Positions 49,652 through 62,857 of a stretch of 64,000 nucleotides of DNA are shown here, piece by piece. The DNA is taken from the NCBI GenBank assembly GCA_036320915.1, contig JAXBDG010000017.1:1364001-1428000 (forward strand), in the 5' to 3' direction. Position 1 is the first letter of the stretch, and each line of letters starts with the position of its first letter. The stretch is from Linnemannia elongata (Eukaryota; Mortierellomycota; Mortierellomycetes; Mortierellales; Mortierellaceae). A program made the translations under genes and the position numbers. The notes beneath the pieces are model-generated. The model did no database searches, was not told the DNA's origin, and was given only the letters and a program-made list of their open reading frames with translations.

Positions 49652-50548
49652 AATCTTTTCTCAAATTGCAATGTTAAACAACATACTACAACAAGCAAAT
49701 AAACGAGCAAAGCAAGCAAGTGAATATGTTAATCCATAGTAGAGCGACTAATACACCTTTACTGTCCTCTCCTTGATAGCTACGTTCCTATAATCCCTAG
49801 ATAACAGTTGGTTCAAACAAACATTTGCGACTATTAGAGTGTGCATGTGCGTTTCCGCTCGGAAAAATTGGACTCTCTGTTTTTTCATTTGCGTCGACAA
49901 TTAAGCATGCAGGTCAACGTCTAACTGGTGAGCGAAATGAACGCTTTGAGAGCGATGGTCTCGCGAAATGGAAGACTATAACTTTGTTACCTCTCGTCTT
50001 TCTTTTTGATAGTGAGAAAAAGGGCGAAATGGAAGAAATTCCTCACACTCTTTTATGTACGTACCCTGTCGTAAAACCATGACCACAACCACGACTACGG
50101 TCGACCATCGCCACCGGCCATTTATCAACTTTTGCACCCTTATTTCGACCCTCATCTCTTTCATTTTTTTTCTCTCCGACCGGAGGGAGTTGTTTTGTTT
50201 GCCTGTCATCATATCAAATGTGCCGTAGTCTCTGCGACATTGTAATGAAGAAAAGACAGAGTGAGCGCGCGCGAGATTGGCAATGAAGTTGGTGAGCCGT
50301 TGCTCCGTAAGCTGGCTCTCTTTTTCCCACTCTCTCTTTCTTTCTCTCTCTCTCTCTTTTGTCTCTCACTTGCCACCTCTTCGACATGTTTCAATGAAGT
50401 CGTTGTTGGGGTGACAAAAGAAAAAAGGTGGAATGGGATAGAAATGTCTGGTCACTGGTTTGTTGCGAATGTCTTCAAAGAAAATGCTCTCAACATCTCT
50501 CTCTCTCTCCCTCTCTCTCTCCCTCCCATTTGGAGATATTGTTATATT

Positions 50549-50550
<2 letters not shown>

Positions 50551-50584
<34 letters not shown>
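50551..50584. repeat. Poly-T tract (34)
   Basis: An uninterrupted T run in the gene-free stretch, preceded by a CT-rich block. Confidence 0.9.
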
Positions 50585-50586
<2 letters not shown>

Positions 50587-50679
50587 ACTTGAGAGCCACA
50601 AGTGCGGACTTTAGCACTTATTCTTCCGAGCGCGCCTTTTCCTTTCCCTTGTCTCTTCTTTCCTTTGCCTGTCTATCTT

Positions 50680-50683
<4 letters not shown>

Positions 50684-50712
<29 letters not shown>
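50684..50712. repeat. (TC)n microsatellite
   Basis: About fourteen TC units, followed 20 bases later by a 27-base T run (50734-50760). Confidence 0.85.
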
Positions 50713-50714
<2 letters not shown>

Positions 50715-52706
50715 GTTTATTTTGCTTAGTACCTTTTTTTTTTTTTTTTTTTTTTTTTTTGCTAGGAGATGGAAAGCAGATGCGCTTCCTTACCTTGCGG
50801 GTGGTAAAGTTCAGGAAAAGAGAGAAAGAAAAAAGAGAGGAATTTGACACAGGGTTTGATTGCAATAAAACGACTAGTGCCGTTGTTGTGGAATGAACTC
50901 TCTGGAACGCTTCTCGGCCTTCTCTTCTCTTCTATTCTCTCTGTATTCCTTCGTGTTCTTTGTGGCCCTTCTTCTCGCTCATCACTTTTTGTTGTATTAC
51001 ATCCTCCTGGCTGTCTTGTTTGCCACCACGTTTACTCTTATACCTCCACCAGAATTGACAAAATGTACGAGTATATGTGATCCATTTCCAATTCCCACCT
51101 TCATTTCCTACCTAACCTCCTTCCTTTCTCCCGGATGATGACAAAAGAGAGGCAGAGAAGTAAATACAAAAGCAAAAAAGCAAATTCCTTCAAGTCAGTG
51201 GATAAACATGCGGTGACACTAGTCCCAAACAAACCCCCTGGAAGAACCACCCAAGGTTACAGTAAGCCAAGCCATTCTAGATGTTCTTCTTATGCACTTT
51301 GCTTCCAGTTCCCCCTTGTTCCTGAGTAGCCTTTGTAACACATATCTCGCTTTCCTCTTTACTCGAGGGTTCTTCTTTTTCTTTAAGGCCACACTTTGAT
51401 TGTATCTTGCTTGATTGCTACAATCTCAATTAAAAAAAACATACGCTAAAATGTGCACTGTCGAGGCAGACTAGTACAGTTCCCAGGGGAGATGGAATGG
51501 AAACAACAACAAATAAAGACGAATGATATCCAATCTTGTAAGCACAAGGGAGGGAAGATGGTGAAGGACTCAATTCTTATCAACATAATTTGAAAGGGAG
51601 ATAGAGAGATGCGCTGCGGCAAAGATGAAAAGGAGTGGTACAGTACTCCAAACTCCAAGGAGATGATGACGATCGAAAGGGTAGAAGCTGCTTGGCCTCC
51701 TTTTTATTTCCGACGGTTTTTATTTCTCGCCAGGAACAGGGTCCTTTGTGTTTAAAATGACAGTACATTAATGCTCTGGGTAACAAACAGCCAAGCATAC
51801 CAAGCGAGAAAAGCGAACGGAGTTATGGCGAGGGAATGAAAGAATACGCTGTGTACCCAAGGGAAGGAGGGGTTGAGTCGAGTGTGGGCCTGGAACTGAG
51901 GAATGGAGTGGACCTAGGTCAATTTTTTAATTATATTTTTTTCAAGCACGACACCCCTGCCCTGCCATTGCTCTCGTTGTTGTGGTCTGTCGACTGTTGA
52001 AAGTCTGTGTGAGAGCTGAGCACTTTTGAAGTACTTTGGCCACTTACACCCTTACCTTTTCTTCAAGACTAAAAATTCCTCTTTTATTCATTGCTCTTGG
52101 TTGTTGAGAGTTATCTCTTCTCACTCGCCCAGTTGGAATAGGAGTCAGTCAGTTGGTCGGTCAGTTGGATTGTGGTGGTTTTCTTTGTAGTCGACAATAG
52201 AGTTTTTTTTACAGTTCGATTACCTTTTCATTTGGCTGGGGGGGGGATGAGCATGAGCAAGAGAGAGAGAGGGAGAGAGAGAGAACATCTCTCTTATTTT
52301 TCACACTAATAAAACGAACAATTGACAACGGCATTGAACGGTAAACAAATGATAACAAAACTATGAATGGGACAAGTACACCAGGCAAACGGACTACACA
52401 AGTACCCCGGAGAAAAAAGAAAGGAGAATCGTTTAAAAGGAGCGACAATGTCCGCGCACCGCCCTTTTTTTTTTCTTTTCTTTTTTCTTCTCTTTCGTTT
52501 GTCCTTCACTCCTTCTCCCTTACCCCACCTTTATCACCAACTTTCTCACAACCACCCGTGGTTATTCCCTCCCCTTCCCTCGCTTGAACGGCACACCCCC
52601 CACTTGATTGACATCAACTGCCCCTCACCCCCCAACTCTCACTCCCTCAACTCGTTTCCAACTTTCCCTCAACCTTACTCCTCCTCCTCCTCCTAAAAAA
52701 ATCATC

Positions 52707-54761
52707 ATGAAGATTGCTACTGGTCTCATTGTCCTCGTTTCGATGGTCGCTTCGGCCACCGCACACATGGCCTTGCTCCACCCCACCCCCCGTGGAGGCT
52801 ACGGTACTAAGCAGTACAACGGCCGCATCCACGTAAGTCTCCTTCTCCCTCTTATGCATAGTCCGCACCCTCTTGTCTTTCTCTCTTTCATATGGTCCAC
52901 TTCCCCAGAACAAAGTTGCCAGTGCCATTCGTAATTTCCAGGCACCGTCGGTGACCTGAGACATGGGTTCATATACCCGACACTTTTAATCTCCCAATGT
53001 CTCTTGATCCCGTCTGCACCCCAGCCATTCACTCTTACTCGTTCACTAAGCTCAGCGCCTCTTCACCGCGACACACTCTTACAATCTTACACCAATGCAA
53101 CACAGACATACACACTAAGAGAGACGACTTCATTTCAGCCATATCCCATCGCAAAAAAAAAAAAAAAAAAAAAAACCAATATACCCGGCAACAGGACAAC
53201 AATTTCCATGCTAAAAGCACGCACAAAGGATATCCCGAAGGATAGTCGATTATGTAGTGTGTGTTCACTCTTGCATTTGTTTACATGCGTTGCATGGTGG
53301 CACAAGCATTGCAGCTGTACATGCAATCAATAACAGACAGCAAGGGAATGGATAAATAGCCCTCCTCTGTCTCTACTTTACTTCCAATTCATCCACTTTT
53401 TTCCAATTGTGAGCTTTACACCAACACCCCCAACCCTGCCCACCGAGAGACATCCTCCTGCTTCGGTTGACATAATATTCTCCACATCACTGTCTCATCA
53501 CACACTTCCCTCTGCGCCCCACTTTCTCCTCAGCAGCATAACACTCCTCATTATGATTGTCTGCCTGTTACAACTTCTAATCATCTCAATTCCTTTCCTT
53601 GTCATTCGAAAAATAGACCTTCATTGGCTACAAGGATAGCAAGTGGACCCAGCGTTTCCCCTGCGGTGGATACGCTCCCGGCCCCGTCACCAAGCTGAAG
53701 GCTGGTCAGATTGTCCCTGTCCGTTTCTTGGCCTCGTCCATGAAGGCTAGCCAGATCAAGACCCAGCCCAAGCCCACCAGCACCAACAAGCAGTTCTCCC
53801 AGGCTCGCCACGGTGGCGGTACCGTAAGTTCCCTTATCCTTCTGCCTTTTATTTTCGTCTTGATTGTTGTTGGTTGTTATTGTCGTTTGCAATAATTGCT
53901 CTCAGCAATTGTTATGTGTGGTCCATTTTACCCCCTCCTCACCAAATTGCAAAAACTCTAACGGATCTCTCATTTCCTTCTCTCTCTCTCCTCTCTCCCT
54001 CTGTCTCTCGTCTCTTCTCTTCATTTACTTGAATGTGCCTGTTTACTTTGTAATCGATGATAATGGAATTCTTCCCGGTCTTCTAGTGCGAGTTCTCTCT
54101 CTCGTACGACAACGGAAAGACCTACCACTTGATCGCCACCTACACCAAGACTTGCCCCGATGGTATGTTTATTCTCTTTTCTATGTTCTCTTTCCTACGT
54201 TCATGGGCCAATGCAAAAGTAGCCTACCTATATTACGTTTTTTTTTCTTTTTTTTTTTTTTTTTTTCTTGAAAGAACATGCTCTAACCCACGTCTGTCTA
54301 TGCGAATTATAAATAGCCTACTACCAGTGGCCCGTTAAGATCCCCAAGAACGCTCCTTCCTGCAAGAAGAAGGGATGCTTGTTCGTCTGGAGGTATGTCA
54401 ATCCCCCCCCCCCTTTTTCTTTTATGCACTATAGACAATGAAAATGGCTGCTATCTCGACCCTATTCTTGTCATATCATTTCCTCGCACTCTAACTAACG
54501 ACGTACACAACCTCCACACATTTTCCTTCACAACTTTATAGCTGGACCGCCAACATCCTCCCCCAGTACTACCACAACTGTGCCGATATCGAGTTGTCCG
54601 GCAAGTCCTCCGGCGGCAAGTTGCCCAGCAAGGGCATCGCCATCGTCGACTTCAACGGCCGCAAGAAGAACGTCAAGGCCCCCGGTGACGGCATCAACCA
54701 CAAGTCTGCTGGTGGTCCCTCCAAGAAGGAGATTGCCCTTAACACCGACGACAAGAACTAA
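52707..54761 (+). CDS. Secreted lytic polysaccharide monooxygenase-like protein
   Basis: Exons 52707-52832, 53617-53823, 54087-54162, 54317-54392 and 54542-54761 give 234 residues. The signal peptide (MKIATGLIVLVSMVASATA) should be cut just before His20, giving a mature N terminus HMALLHPTPRGGYGT. An exposed N-terminal histidine is the hallmark of copper LPMOs. The probable second copper ligand is His107 in QARHGGGT, followed by CEFSLSYDNGKTYH. The late motif FVWSWTANILPQYY with NCADIEL is shared by AA10/AA16-type chitin- and cellulose-active enzymes. The C-terminal 50 residues are Lys/Gly-rich. Such enzymes oxidatively cleave chitin or cellulose outside the cell; substrate and exact AA family are not readable here. 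Intron 1 (784 bases) is very long for this window. Confidence 0.87.
53153..53175. repeat. Poly-A tract (23) in LPMO-like intron 1
   Basis: An uninterrupted A run inside the long first intron of the LPMO-like gene. Confidence 0.85.
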
Positions 54762-55379
54762 ATTGTCTTCCTTGCCCTCTCTCCGTAACTCCCACTGTTC
54801 CTGGGGGTTACGATCGACCTTTTCTTTGCTCCTTGATTCCACTTTTTTTATATGTGTTTTTACTTTTTTTTCTTCTTCAGACGCAACTCCCCTTTTTAAG
54901 CTGCTATCTTTTGTTCCTGGATGTAGTGCACAAAGGGGACAAGACAGACCAGCATAAAAGAACAGAAAAAAACAAAAATCATGTCCCTTCCCTTTTCTTT
55001 TTATCTCTCTTTTAACAATCCCCTGTTCTACTCTTGCTTTTTCTCTCTTTTTTTTTCTTTTTCTCTGCAAAAAAAAAAACGTTCATGTCGAATACTTGAA
55101 GTAATACTGCTCCCTGGCGGAGAAAAGAACTTTTGGTACTAGATGTGAGTGTGCTTTCGACGAGGAAACAGGAAGGAGGAAGTGTTGAAGCATGAAAAAT
55201 AAATAAAATAATAAACATAATAAAAAAACCCCCCACTCACTTTGTCTGGCACAAATCACAAAAAGGTTACCGCATTGAAAGGGTGTGTGTTAAGAAATAT
55301 GCATATGATGGTATTTGTATTATTGGTTCATTTTTGTTAAGTTCTTTGTATGCTTCTGTCGTTCTACGAAAAGAAGTTT
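54762..55379. other. Convergent 3' flanks of the LPMO-like and FAM114-like genes
   Basis: No gene is seen in these 618 bases. The sequence is T-rich on the left, with AATAAA-type signals near 55200-55225 and no repeat of note. Confidence 0.5.
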
Positions 55380-58300
55380 TTACACACCATTCAGGATGCT
55401 GAAAAAGTCATCTTCCTCTTTGACGGGTGGGCGTTGCACAGGAGGGGGACGCGGATACAACGAATACGAATGCGGGTTCGGGTTCTGGGACACTGCTGCT
55501 CCTGCTCCTCCTGTACTTGCAGAACCAATACGGCTCGGAGCTACCGATGATGCTTGCGAGACAGGTGTCTTGGGTCGCGCAGCCATCATCGGTGGGCGGG
55601 GTTGTCCTGTGCCCTGTGTAGGTCTCAATGCAGGCGAAGGAGAAAGACGGGACGATAAACCTTGAGAATTCGCCTGCTGTTGCTGCTGTTGTTGTTGCAC
55701 TGGCCGCAAAGAAGGCGAAGGGGATGGTCGAGGTTGTCCTGACTGTCCAGGTTGAGCACCAGTCGCTGGTCGAACAGAAGGCGAGAATGTGGGTCGGGGA
55801 GGCTGCGCTCCAAACAGTCCAGGCGACGGCTTTAGTAAAGGAGAAGGCGAAGGAGACTGTCGGTTCATAGGCGATATCCTGGGTGAGGGTGACATCATGG
55901 GCGACATCCTAGGAGATGGTGATGCCACCCTTTGATCACTGGAAGCTGTTGAGGGGCGACGTCCTGCTGCTGTCGTAGTTGTTGCTGCTGCTGCCGCCGC
56001 TGAGGTCGATGATGTTGATGTTGATTTGGAAGAAAGGCGAGGGCTAGGTGCAGCCGCGTGAACGCGCTTCGGATCCACTGGTACAGCGGGTCGAGAACGG
56101 GGCTTGCGAACAGTAGGCGTCAACTTGCCATACGCAACATCAATCAACAGGTCATTTCGCAACACCTCCAAAACACAAAGGGCTCCAGAATGAATAAAAC
56201 CGATCGCCTCGACTGTCTCCGTATCCGTCAACAAAGACTTGATCCTGTCCAACCCCATTGCCAAATCTTCCCAGTCAAGGTTGTCCAGGGGTGTCGTCAG
56301 TCCTTTGGCTGTCTGCAGAATAGCGTCCAGCGACTGTCGATATTGCCTGGAAATGAACTTTGTCTCCTACATCACATCGTTGTGAACAGAAGTAGAGCGA
56401 GCAGTTGGTATCATCGCAACGAAGGCATCATACGCACCAAATATTCAACAAACGAAGAAAAACTTACTGCAATAAGGCTTCCAATGAGTTGCTGAAGAAC
56501 CTTGGCCAACGCTAGAGTTTCCAACTTGGAGGCATCGTCGCTGTCGGTGGAGAGTGAAGGAGAGTTTGCAGACTTTTCTGCCACTCGAATGTTGAAGTTC
56601 TCGCCAAGTCTCAAGATCTGATCGCACGTCTTGTCTGTGAACTGGGCCAGTGCTCGCAGGCCGTCAAAGTAAACCGTCAGCAGCCTCGACTCGAAAAACT
56701 TTTTGATCGGCCCTCGTGCGAAAAAGTCCTTCTCATTTGCTCTTGTCTGATGATTATGCCACTCTAGAGTTGTAGTGATATCCAAGAGGCCGCAAACATT
56801 GATTAACGAATGAACCCATCAACGAACCGGCAGTGCCAACAACATTACGCTCAGTTTCCCAAACTCACCTTGTTCAAAGGCATTGACATTGTCGGGGACA
56901 AGTGTAGAAAGTTTCCGTGTACAGTTCCTGAGCTGCCTCAAATGGGTGGTACCCTGGACTCCCATTTGTTCCAAAAGTGCCACCATCGCGCGAAAGTCCT
57001 TGTGTCCAGCTAGAAGATCCGCAGTCGGCTCTTTCACTGCAGTGTCCAGAGCCTGCGGCTCCAATAGTTGTTCCAAATCATCCAATTGGCCAACGTTAAG
57101 GAAATCTGGTCGAGAAGTAATGATGACATTCACACGTGTGGACGCTGCAGATGCCAAAGATCTGAGAGACACAAGGTGAGCCTTGCCTCCTGACTCCTCA
57201 AACATGGTGACAATGTTCATCCTAGGTGGGACCTAGTTAGATCAAAGGAACGAAGGAGAATATGTCGTTAGCATACTGCTAACATTCCGGAACCTCTCTC
57301 TGTCAATCAATGCATTGTGTATGCCAGGTACCTTGAAGGAGTTGTGTTCGTCATACACCTCGGATCCATTTGCGCTTCCTTGTCCGTGTGAAAGATGACC
57401 AGCACGCCTCTGTCATACATCGTTGCAAAGGTGTTCGTTAGTCACTACTTAAAATCCTGTTTATAAACTCGACCAATGTATGCGGTGTAGATGCTCACTT
57501 ACCACATCGGAAATAACATCGACTGCTCTCTTGCCAAGAATCTCCAAGGCTCCAAGGCCTGTGCTGACAACATTGCCACCCACAGCCTCCAAAGTTGGGT
57601 TGGAGAGCGCCAGACGATCCATCTTGTCTGAAACGTCCTTGGCGCTGTCGGTAGACTCCCAACGCTGAGGTGTACCCCATGCTGAGGATGCGCTTCTTGT
57701 CTGCTGAAAGTCCAAGCCAGACCCATTCTTTGACTGTTGATACTGCCCAGCTTGTGTAACCTTTCTGTGAACCCCAAGAACGGCACTGCCAATAGCATTC
57801 GATGCAAAATCAAGTGTCGAAAATAAAGCCTCCGCAGGTCGTAGCTATTAAATGTCGAGAGATGTGTGGATGTGAGAAACATCGACCGCCATTGACAGAT
57901 TCAAACAACATTAACATATCGCAAGTCATACTCTTACCTCAGCGGAAGGTCTTCGGTGAGAGGGCGAGTCCGCGTGAGGTGAATCGGTGGATTGCGGCAC
58001 AGAAAGATTGTTGGCGGTGCGAGAACCTTGACCCAATGAAAGACTGCCAGACCGAGGAGCTCCAAACAGATCTTTCACGTTCTTGCCCGACTCTGTTGAA
58101 TACTGGCTATCTCGACTTTGTGGGCGAAGGTTATCCTGCTGACGATCCGCTTGCAGGGTCTGAAAGCCAGAGCCCGGCTTCTCCTGGTGTTTGTCCAAAG
58201 GTGGCGACATGGCCAATGGTGTCGGTAAAGGTGGTTGCTTAACTGCGGATAATGGTTTCGTCGTTGGTTCAACCTTATCAACAGCCGCTTGATCATCCCA

Positions 58301-59683
58301 ATCATCGCCCCAAGCGTCATCATCACCCCAAGCGTCGGCCGAAGCGTCAATGGCATCCTCGTTGTATGCCAGCTTGCCCTGTGAGGGAGAGACGCCATTT
58401 TTGCTGATATCTGAGGTTGGTGCAAAGGGAGGGCTGGGCTGCCTTGATGATTGGGTTGACTGCAACAAATCAGAGATGTCATCCTTGCGGTGTTCACTCT
58501 TTGGCTGGGGAAAAAGTGACGATGTACCCGTGTTGTTGCTAGGGGGTTGTTGGTTGGGATGGTGCTGTTGATATTGTTGTTGCTGGTTTGTCAACGGATG
58601 CTTCTGGCGTTCCCGCTCATATTCGTATTGTGGATCGAGAGACTCGTACACCTTGTCAATCTGTTCATTTGCCACGTTGCGGATACCCTGACCTGTGAAT
58701 CGGAGGAATAAAGCATATGAGAATGCGAGGTTGATAAGAATGTGATGACATATCGATTACATGCATTCTTGCGCGATTTGCTACTCACCGATGGTATGCG
58801 CTTTGGAAACTACCACGTTAGGGTTCTCAATGACCTCGCTGACAGTGCTGACAGCGGTGTTGATCCAAGAACCCAGAGATCCCCAACCGCGCCCTGCTTC
58901 TTGCTGCTGCTTATTCCTTGCGGCTACAGAAGGATCGGTTGGCTTTGGCCCACTTTGCTGTTGGTAATGGGATTGGTTGGATCCAAAGTACTGTTGCTGC
59001 TGTTGCTGCTGTTGCTGCAGGTGGTGGTGTTGGGTTCGAGAAGGTTGATGCTGCTGTGTGGCTAAAAATGATGGGGCTAATGGAGGTTTGGTGGACAAGG
59101 AAGGTGAAGGAGGTTGAAAAGGGGATCCTGGAGTTGAAAACTGTCTGGGATAACCCGGGGTTGAAGTAGGAGGCGATGTCGACCTTTGCGGGTCGTCAAG
59201 TCGCTTTTGAGACAGGACACGTTCCTGTACGCGGGCTGGCGTATTTGTTGGAGGAGTATCAATTGAAGAGTGGAGTGAAGGCACTGCAGAGCCAGCTGCC
59301 GTCATGTCTTTGAGTGAAATGGTGTTCGGGCTAGGAGATGCATCCGAATGCACGTTGTTGGGGAACGAGTTCGAGTTGATGGACGACCGCGACTCCTGTG
59401 GCTGAGGTTGCTGCTGCCGCGGCACTTGGTTTTCTGGTTGTTGCTGTTGCTGGATAAGTTGTTGTGATGGTAGTTGAGGTGTTGGTTGCAATGGCGCCAG
59501 TTGTTGGTTGACTGCAGCATGCTGAGCCGGTTCCTGAACCGGAGCCAAGACCTTGGACGCAGGAGTGTTTAAGAGCGAGTCGCGTTCTAGTTCTTGTTCC
59601 TGCTCGCCCTCGGATGCACTTTCAAAGTCGTCGTCAGAGTCGTCGTCATCGGACAAGACGGGTGGATGTGGGTCGGGGGTCAT
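55380..59683 (-). CDS. FAM114 (NOXP20)-like protein
   Basis: Seven minus-strand exons (59683-58789, 58692-57938, 57844-57503, 57409-57332, 57232-56869, 56763-56468, 56366-55380) give 1238 residues. The FAM114/DUF719 core is spread over several exons: GWGSLGSWINTAVSTVSEVI then NPNVVVSKAHTIGQGIRNV; PAEALFSTLDFASNAIG; VSTGLGALEILGKRAVDVIS; and TMFEESGGKAHLVSLRSLAS. Animal FAM114 proteins are Golgi-associated and bind Rab2, so a trafficking role is likely. The additions are large: an acidic N terminus, long Gln/Pro-rich stretches, a tandem DDAWGDDWDD block, and a Ser/Pro-rich C-terminal 250 residues of SPSPR-type repeats. Exon 5 uses the upstream of two close acceptors to keep phase. It is divergent from the RBR-ligase gene. 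Confidence 0.87.
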
Positions 59684-60145
59684 TTTACGCTTCAGCCTTG
59701 GAAAAAGGAGGATGAAGGAGGAGAAAATAGTACGAAGGAATAAAGGTCAATAGGAGTGTGTGTGAGGCAGTATTTTTACCCATGGTGTTCAAAGTTCAAT
59801 TGAAGGATTGGTCATGTGACTGTTTGCCTTTCAAATGAAGCGTCCAAGACAGAAAGACAAAGTAACGCCACCACTTTTGGCTTTATGAAAAGGAGAACAC
59901 ACAGTGGCAAAAAACAACACATAACTCATCCTCTTCCCTCTTTTGACTCTTCTCGCCCATTCACTCACGCAGACTGGTTTACACGACCAGCTGCTAGGCT
60001 TTCGTTCTCACAAAGAAAGAAAAATCCCCACCAACGCAACCAAAGCAACTAAGTTTCATCCTCAATCACCCAAGAAATCACCAGCCAGGAACTGATTTAT
60101 TAGTCGGCAGAATCAAAAACCTACAACAAATTAACGACGGACAAC
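59684..60145. promoter_or_regulatory. Divergent promoter of the FAM114-like and RNF216-like genes
   Basis: The 462 bases lie between two outward-facing start codons and hold both promoters. I see no TATA box or repeat. Confidence 0.5.
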
Positions 60146-62857
60146 ATGGACACGCTGGTGATGCTCTTTCCCTACCACAGTCGGACCCAACTGCAAGAGT
60201 ATCTGGAAAAAGCCGGAGGAGCTGTCGAACAGGCTGTAGAAGCATTATTTGACGTGCCTACACCGAATGCCCCTGCTCCTTTAGCACCCTCTGCACCATC
60301 ACGTCAGGCCAGTGTCCAAGTCTTTCACCAGTCGAACCCTCATACCCACGCCCACACCAATACCGCCAAACGACAAAAGCAGGCACCTGCTTCCACTTCG
60401 AACGGAGTAGTAGACTTGACTTGGTCTGACGATGACGAAAATGATACAAACAAATGCTCTAACGGAGGGCTATTCCGACAAACGTCGAAGGCGGCTATTG
60501 AAATTGAGGACGACATCTTTGACTTTGACGACTTTCCTCGCCCAGAGCCTTCGACATCCAGCGCAAAGGGTTCCATCATGCCGAGCTTCGAAGACTTTCA
60601 TCATCAGGAGCAAAAGCGACTCGAGGAGAAGCGACTCAAGGAGCTGCAGCTCGAGGAAGAGCGAAAGGCTCTTGTCAACAACTTTATCTCGCATGCTCAA
60701 GTCATGTTTGACAACATCTCCACCCCGTACCTCGAACGCTTGATTGCGGAGAACCGGCCCAGAATCGCATCGGATGAAGAACTTATCGAGACCTGCATTG
60801 AAACCATCTTCAAGACCAACGGCAAGTACCCCAAGGCCAAGAGAAAACGGGACGGCGAGGACGACGAGGACGAAGGCGACTCCTCGGGATCAGAAGAGGA
60901 CTTTGGACTAGGAGGAAGTGGCAGCCATCAAGGATCCAGTACAAGCCAGTTGAATCCTCGGGCCAAGAGGGACTTTAACGAATACACCGTTCAGATGGGC
61001 CCTCAATATATGCTGGACTCGTAAGTGTGCTCTTGTCTCTCACTCAAACCACTGTGATTACTCGATAGCATATTGTGCACGACCTGACATGAACGTATAT
61101 TTACGTGTTACCTTATAGCGCGGGTCAATTGTTTCAGGACTTTCCAACGTTATCAGCGACGTCCATCAGAGCAGTGCTGGGCAAGTTTCAGTATCACTAC
61201 GTACCGGCGTTCGAGTATATCAGCAGCCTCATGACCGACTTCCAAGAGCCAGGAAAGGGCAAGAAGAAGAGCACCAATGTGTGCGACATCAAGTTGATCG
61301 AAGTCAAAAAGCCACGGAAAGCCAGACCCCCTGTCCCTCTCAACACTTTGGATCCAAACTTTCGGAGGGAGCTCTTATGGATGAGAGCCAAGATCGGTAA
61401 GCCATTTGGCTGACCATGATGATACATTATGACTGTTTTTATCATTGCGAATCTTGTCTCCTAACTTGCTACTTTGCAACTTATATGTCCTCAGAGAAAG
61501 AGCAAGCAGAGATCAACGATGCCTTGGCCGAAGAGGAAAATTTGAGGGTCCATACCGAAAACAACAATTTGAAAGAATGGTAAGGCTCCTCTGACAGTTT
61601 TTGTTGCAAAAGGTTTTATCCATAGTATTGTATCATGCATTAGTGATGCACCGCGTTAATATTTCCATGTCTCATGCCTTTCTCGTGAACAACGTAGTGG
61701 ATGCTGCTTTGACGATGTGCCTGCGAACAGGATAGCAATGTGTGAAGAAGGACATATTTTTTGTCTGAGCTGTTCACGACGCGGCGCTGAAGTTGAGCTT
61801 GGATATCGGCGAACGGTCCTCAAGTGTATGACAGCTGGATGCACAGCGGTCTTCCCAGATTCTGAGGCAGTACTTTTCCTATCCAAGCCTGTCTTTGAGG
61901 GTCTTTTGCGAGCGCGACAGCAAAGCGAGCTTAAGATGGTAAGAGCAGGATGAAGGCATTGATCAGTGGGTCCCTGATACGAAGGGTTGGAGAACGTGTT
62001 GACTAATCAAGTTTACAACTTTGCACGCTTTTAGGCTGGTCTGGATTCACTGGTGGAGTGTCCTTTCTGTTCGTACGCGGCGATTGTGGAGAATGACGAA
62101 GACAAGGAGTTTCGATGCCAAGGACCAAAGTGTCGAAAAGTATCCTGCCGGTTATGCAAAGCGCTTACTCACATCCCTCTTTCGTGCGAAGGTGAGTAGC
62201 TTTTATTGCCTTTTTACGTGCCAGGCGCGTTCTTTCTAAAGGCCTGTACCCGTATCTCACTCATGCTTTTAATGGCTTTTAGAATACCGCAAGGAACTGG
62301 AGAAGAATAACGTTCTTAGTGTCCAGCACAAGGTCGAGGAGGAAATGTCGCAGGCATTGATTCGCGAGTGTCCAAAATGCAAGACGCGCTTCTTCAAGAC
62401 TGAAGGTATGTAGTTGCGGAGCTAATTATTTATTGTGTAGTGTTCATGGTCTATGTGTAAGAGCGTGTCATTTCAGTTATTTAACACCTTCTTTGGTGTC
62501 TGTAGGTTGCAATAAGATGACATGTCCACAATGCCACACGCATATGTGTTATGTCTGCAAGATCAAGATTAAAGACTATTCACATTTCGACCAGTCGCCA
62601 GCAGGACAGCCAGCTCAGAAAAAGAACCGTAAGTATGCTCTTTGTTTACTCTCGGTTGATCCCCAGCTAATAATGCAGATGTTAATCTACGTCCTCTTTA
62701 TTTTTTCAAACGAATACCAATAGTGTGCAGATTGTGGGAAGACACGATTCAAAGAAACAAAGACGAGGTCAAAGCAGCGGCACAAAAGACATTACAGGAG
62801 CTGCAAACGCAGGATCCCGACCTGGCAGCCCAAGTCCGCCTGGACATCCCAAAGTGA
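60146..62857 (+). CDS. RNF216 (TRIAD3)-like RBR E3 ubiquitin ligase
   Basis: Eight exons (60146-61020, 61119-61396, 61495-61579, 61698-61938, 62035-62191, 62283-62405, 62506-62628, 62724-62857) give 671 residues. A CUE-like ubiquitin-binding helix bundle opens the protein (TLVMLFPYHSRTQLQEYL, GAVEQAVEALFD). An acidic region holds GVVDLTWSDDDEND and AAIEIEDDIFDFDDF, both shaped like SUMO-interacting motifs. After a charged coil comes the RBR module: RING1 ECGCCFDDVPANRIAMCEE with GHIFCLSC; IBR ECPFCSYAA to CRLCKALTHIPLSC; RING2 ECPKCKTRFFKTEGCNKMTC with CYVCKIKIKDYSHF. The catalytic cysteine is predicted to be Cys588 in TEGCNKM, as in human RNF216 (SEGCNRM). Eight short introns keep phase throughout. 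Substrates cannot be inferred. Confidence 0.93.

Larger units (their letters stand above)
49652..52706. other. Gene-free stretch of 3.1 kb
   Basis: The longest gap in the window. It carries poly-T runs at 50551-50584 (34) and 50734-50760 (27) and a (TC)n run at about 50684-50712. The last 250 bases are a pyrimidine-rich leader for the LPMO-like gene. Open frames up to about 117 codons exist but are low-complexity and resemble nothing I know. Confidence 0.5.
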
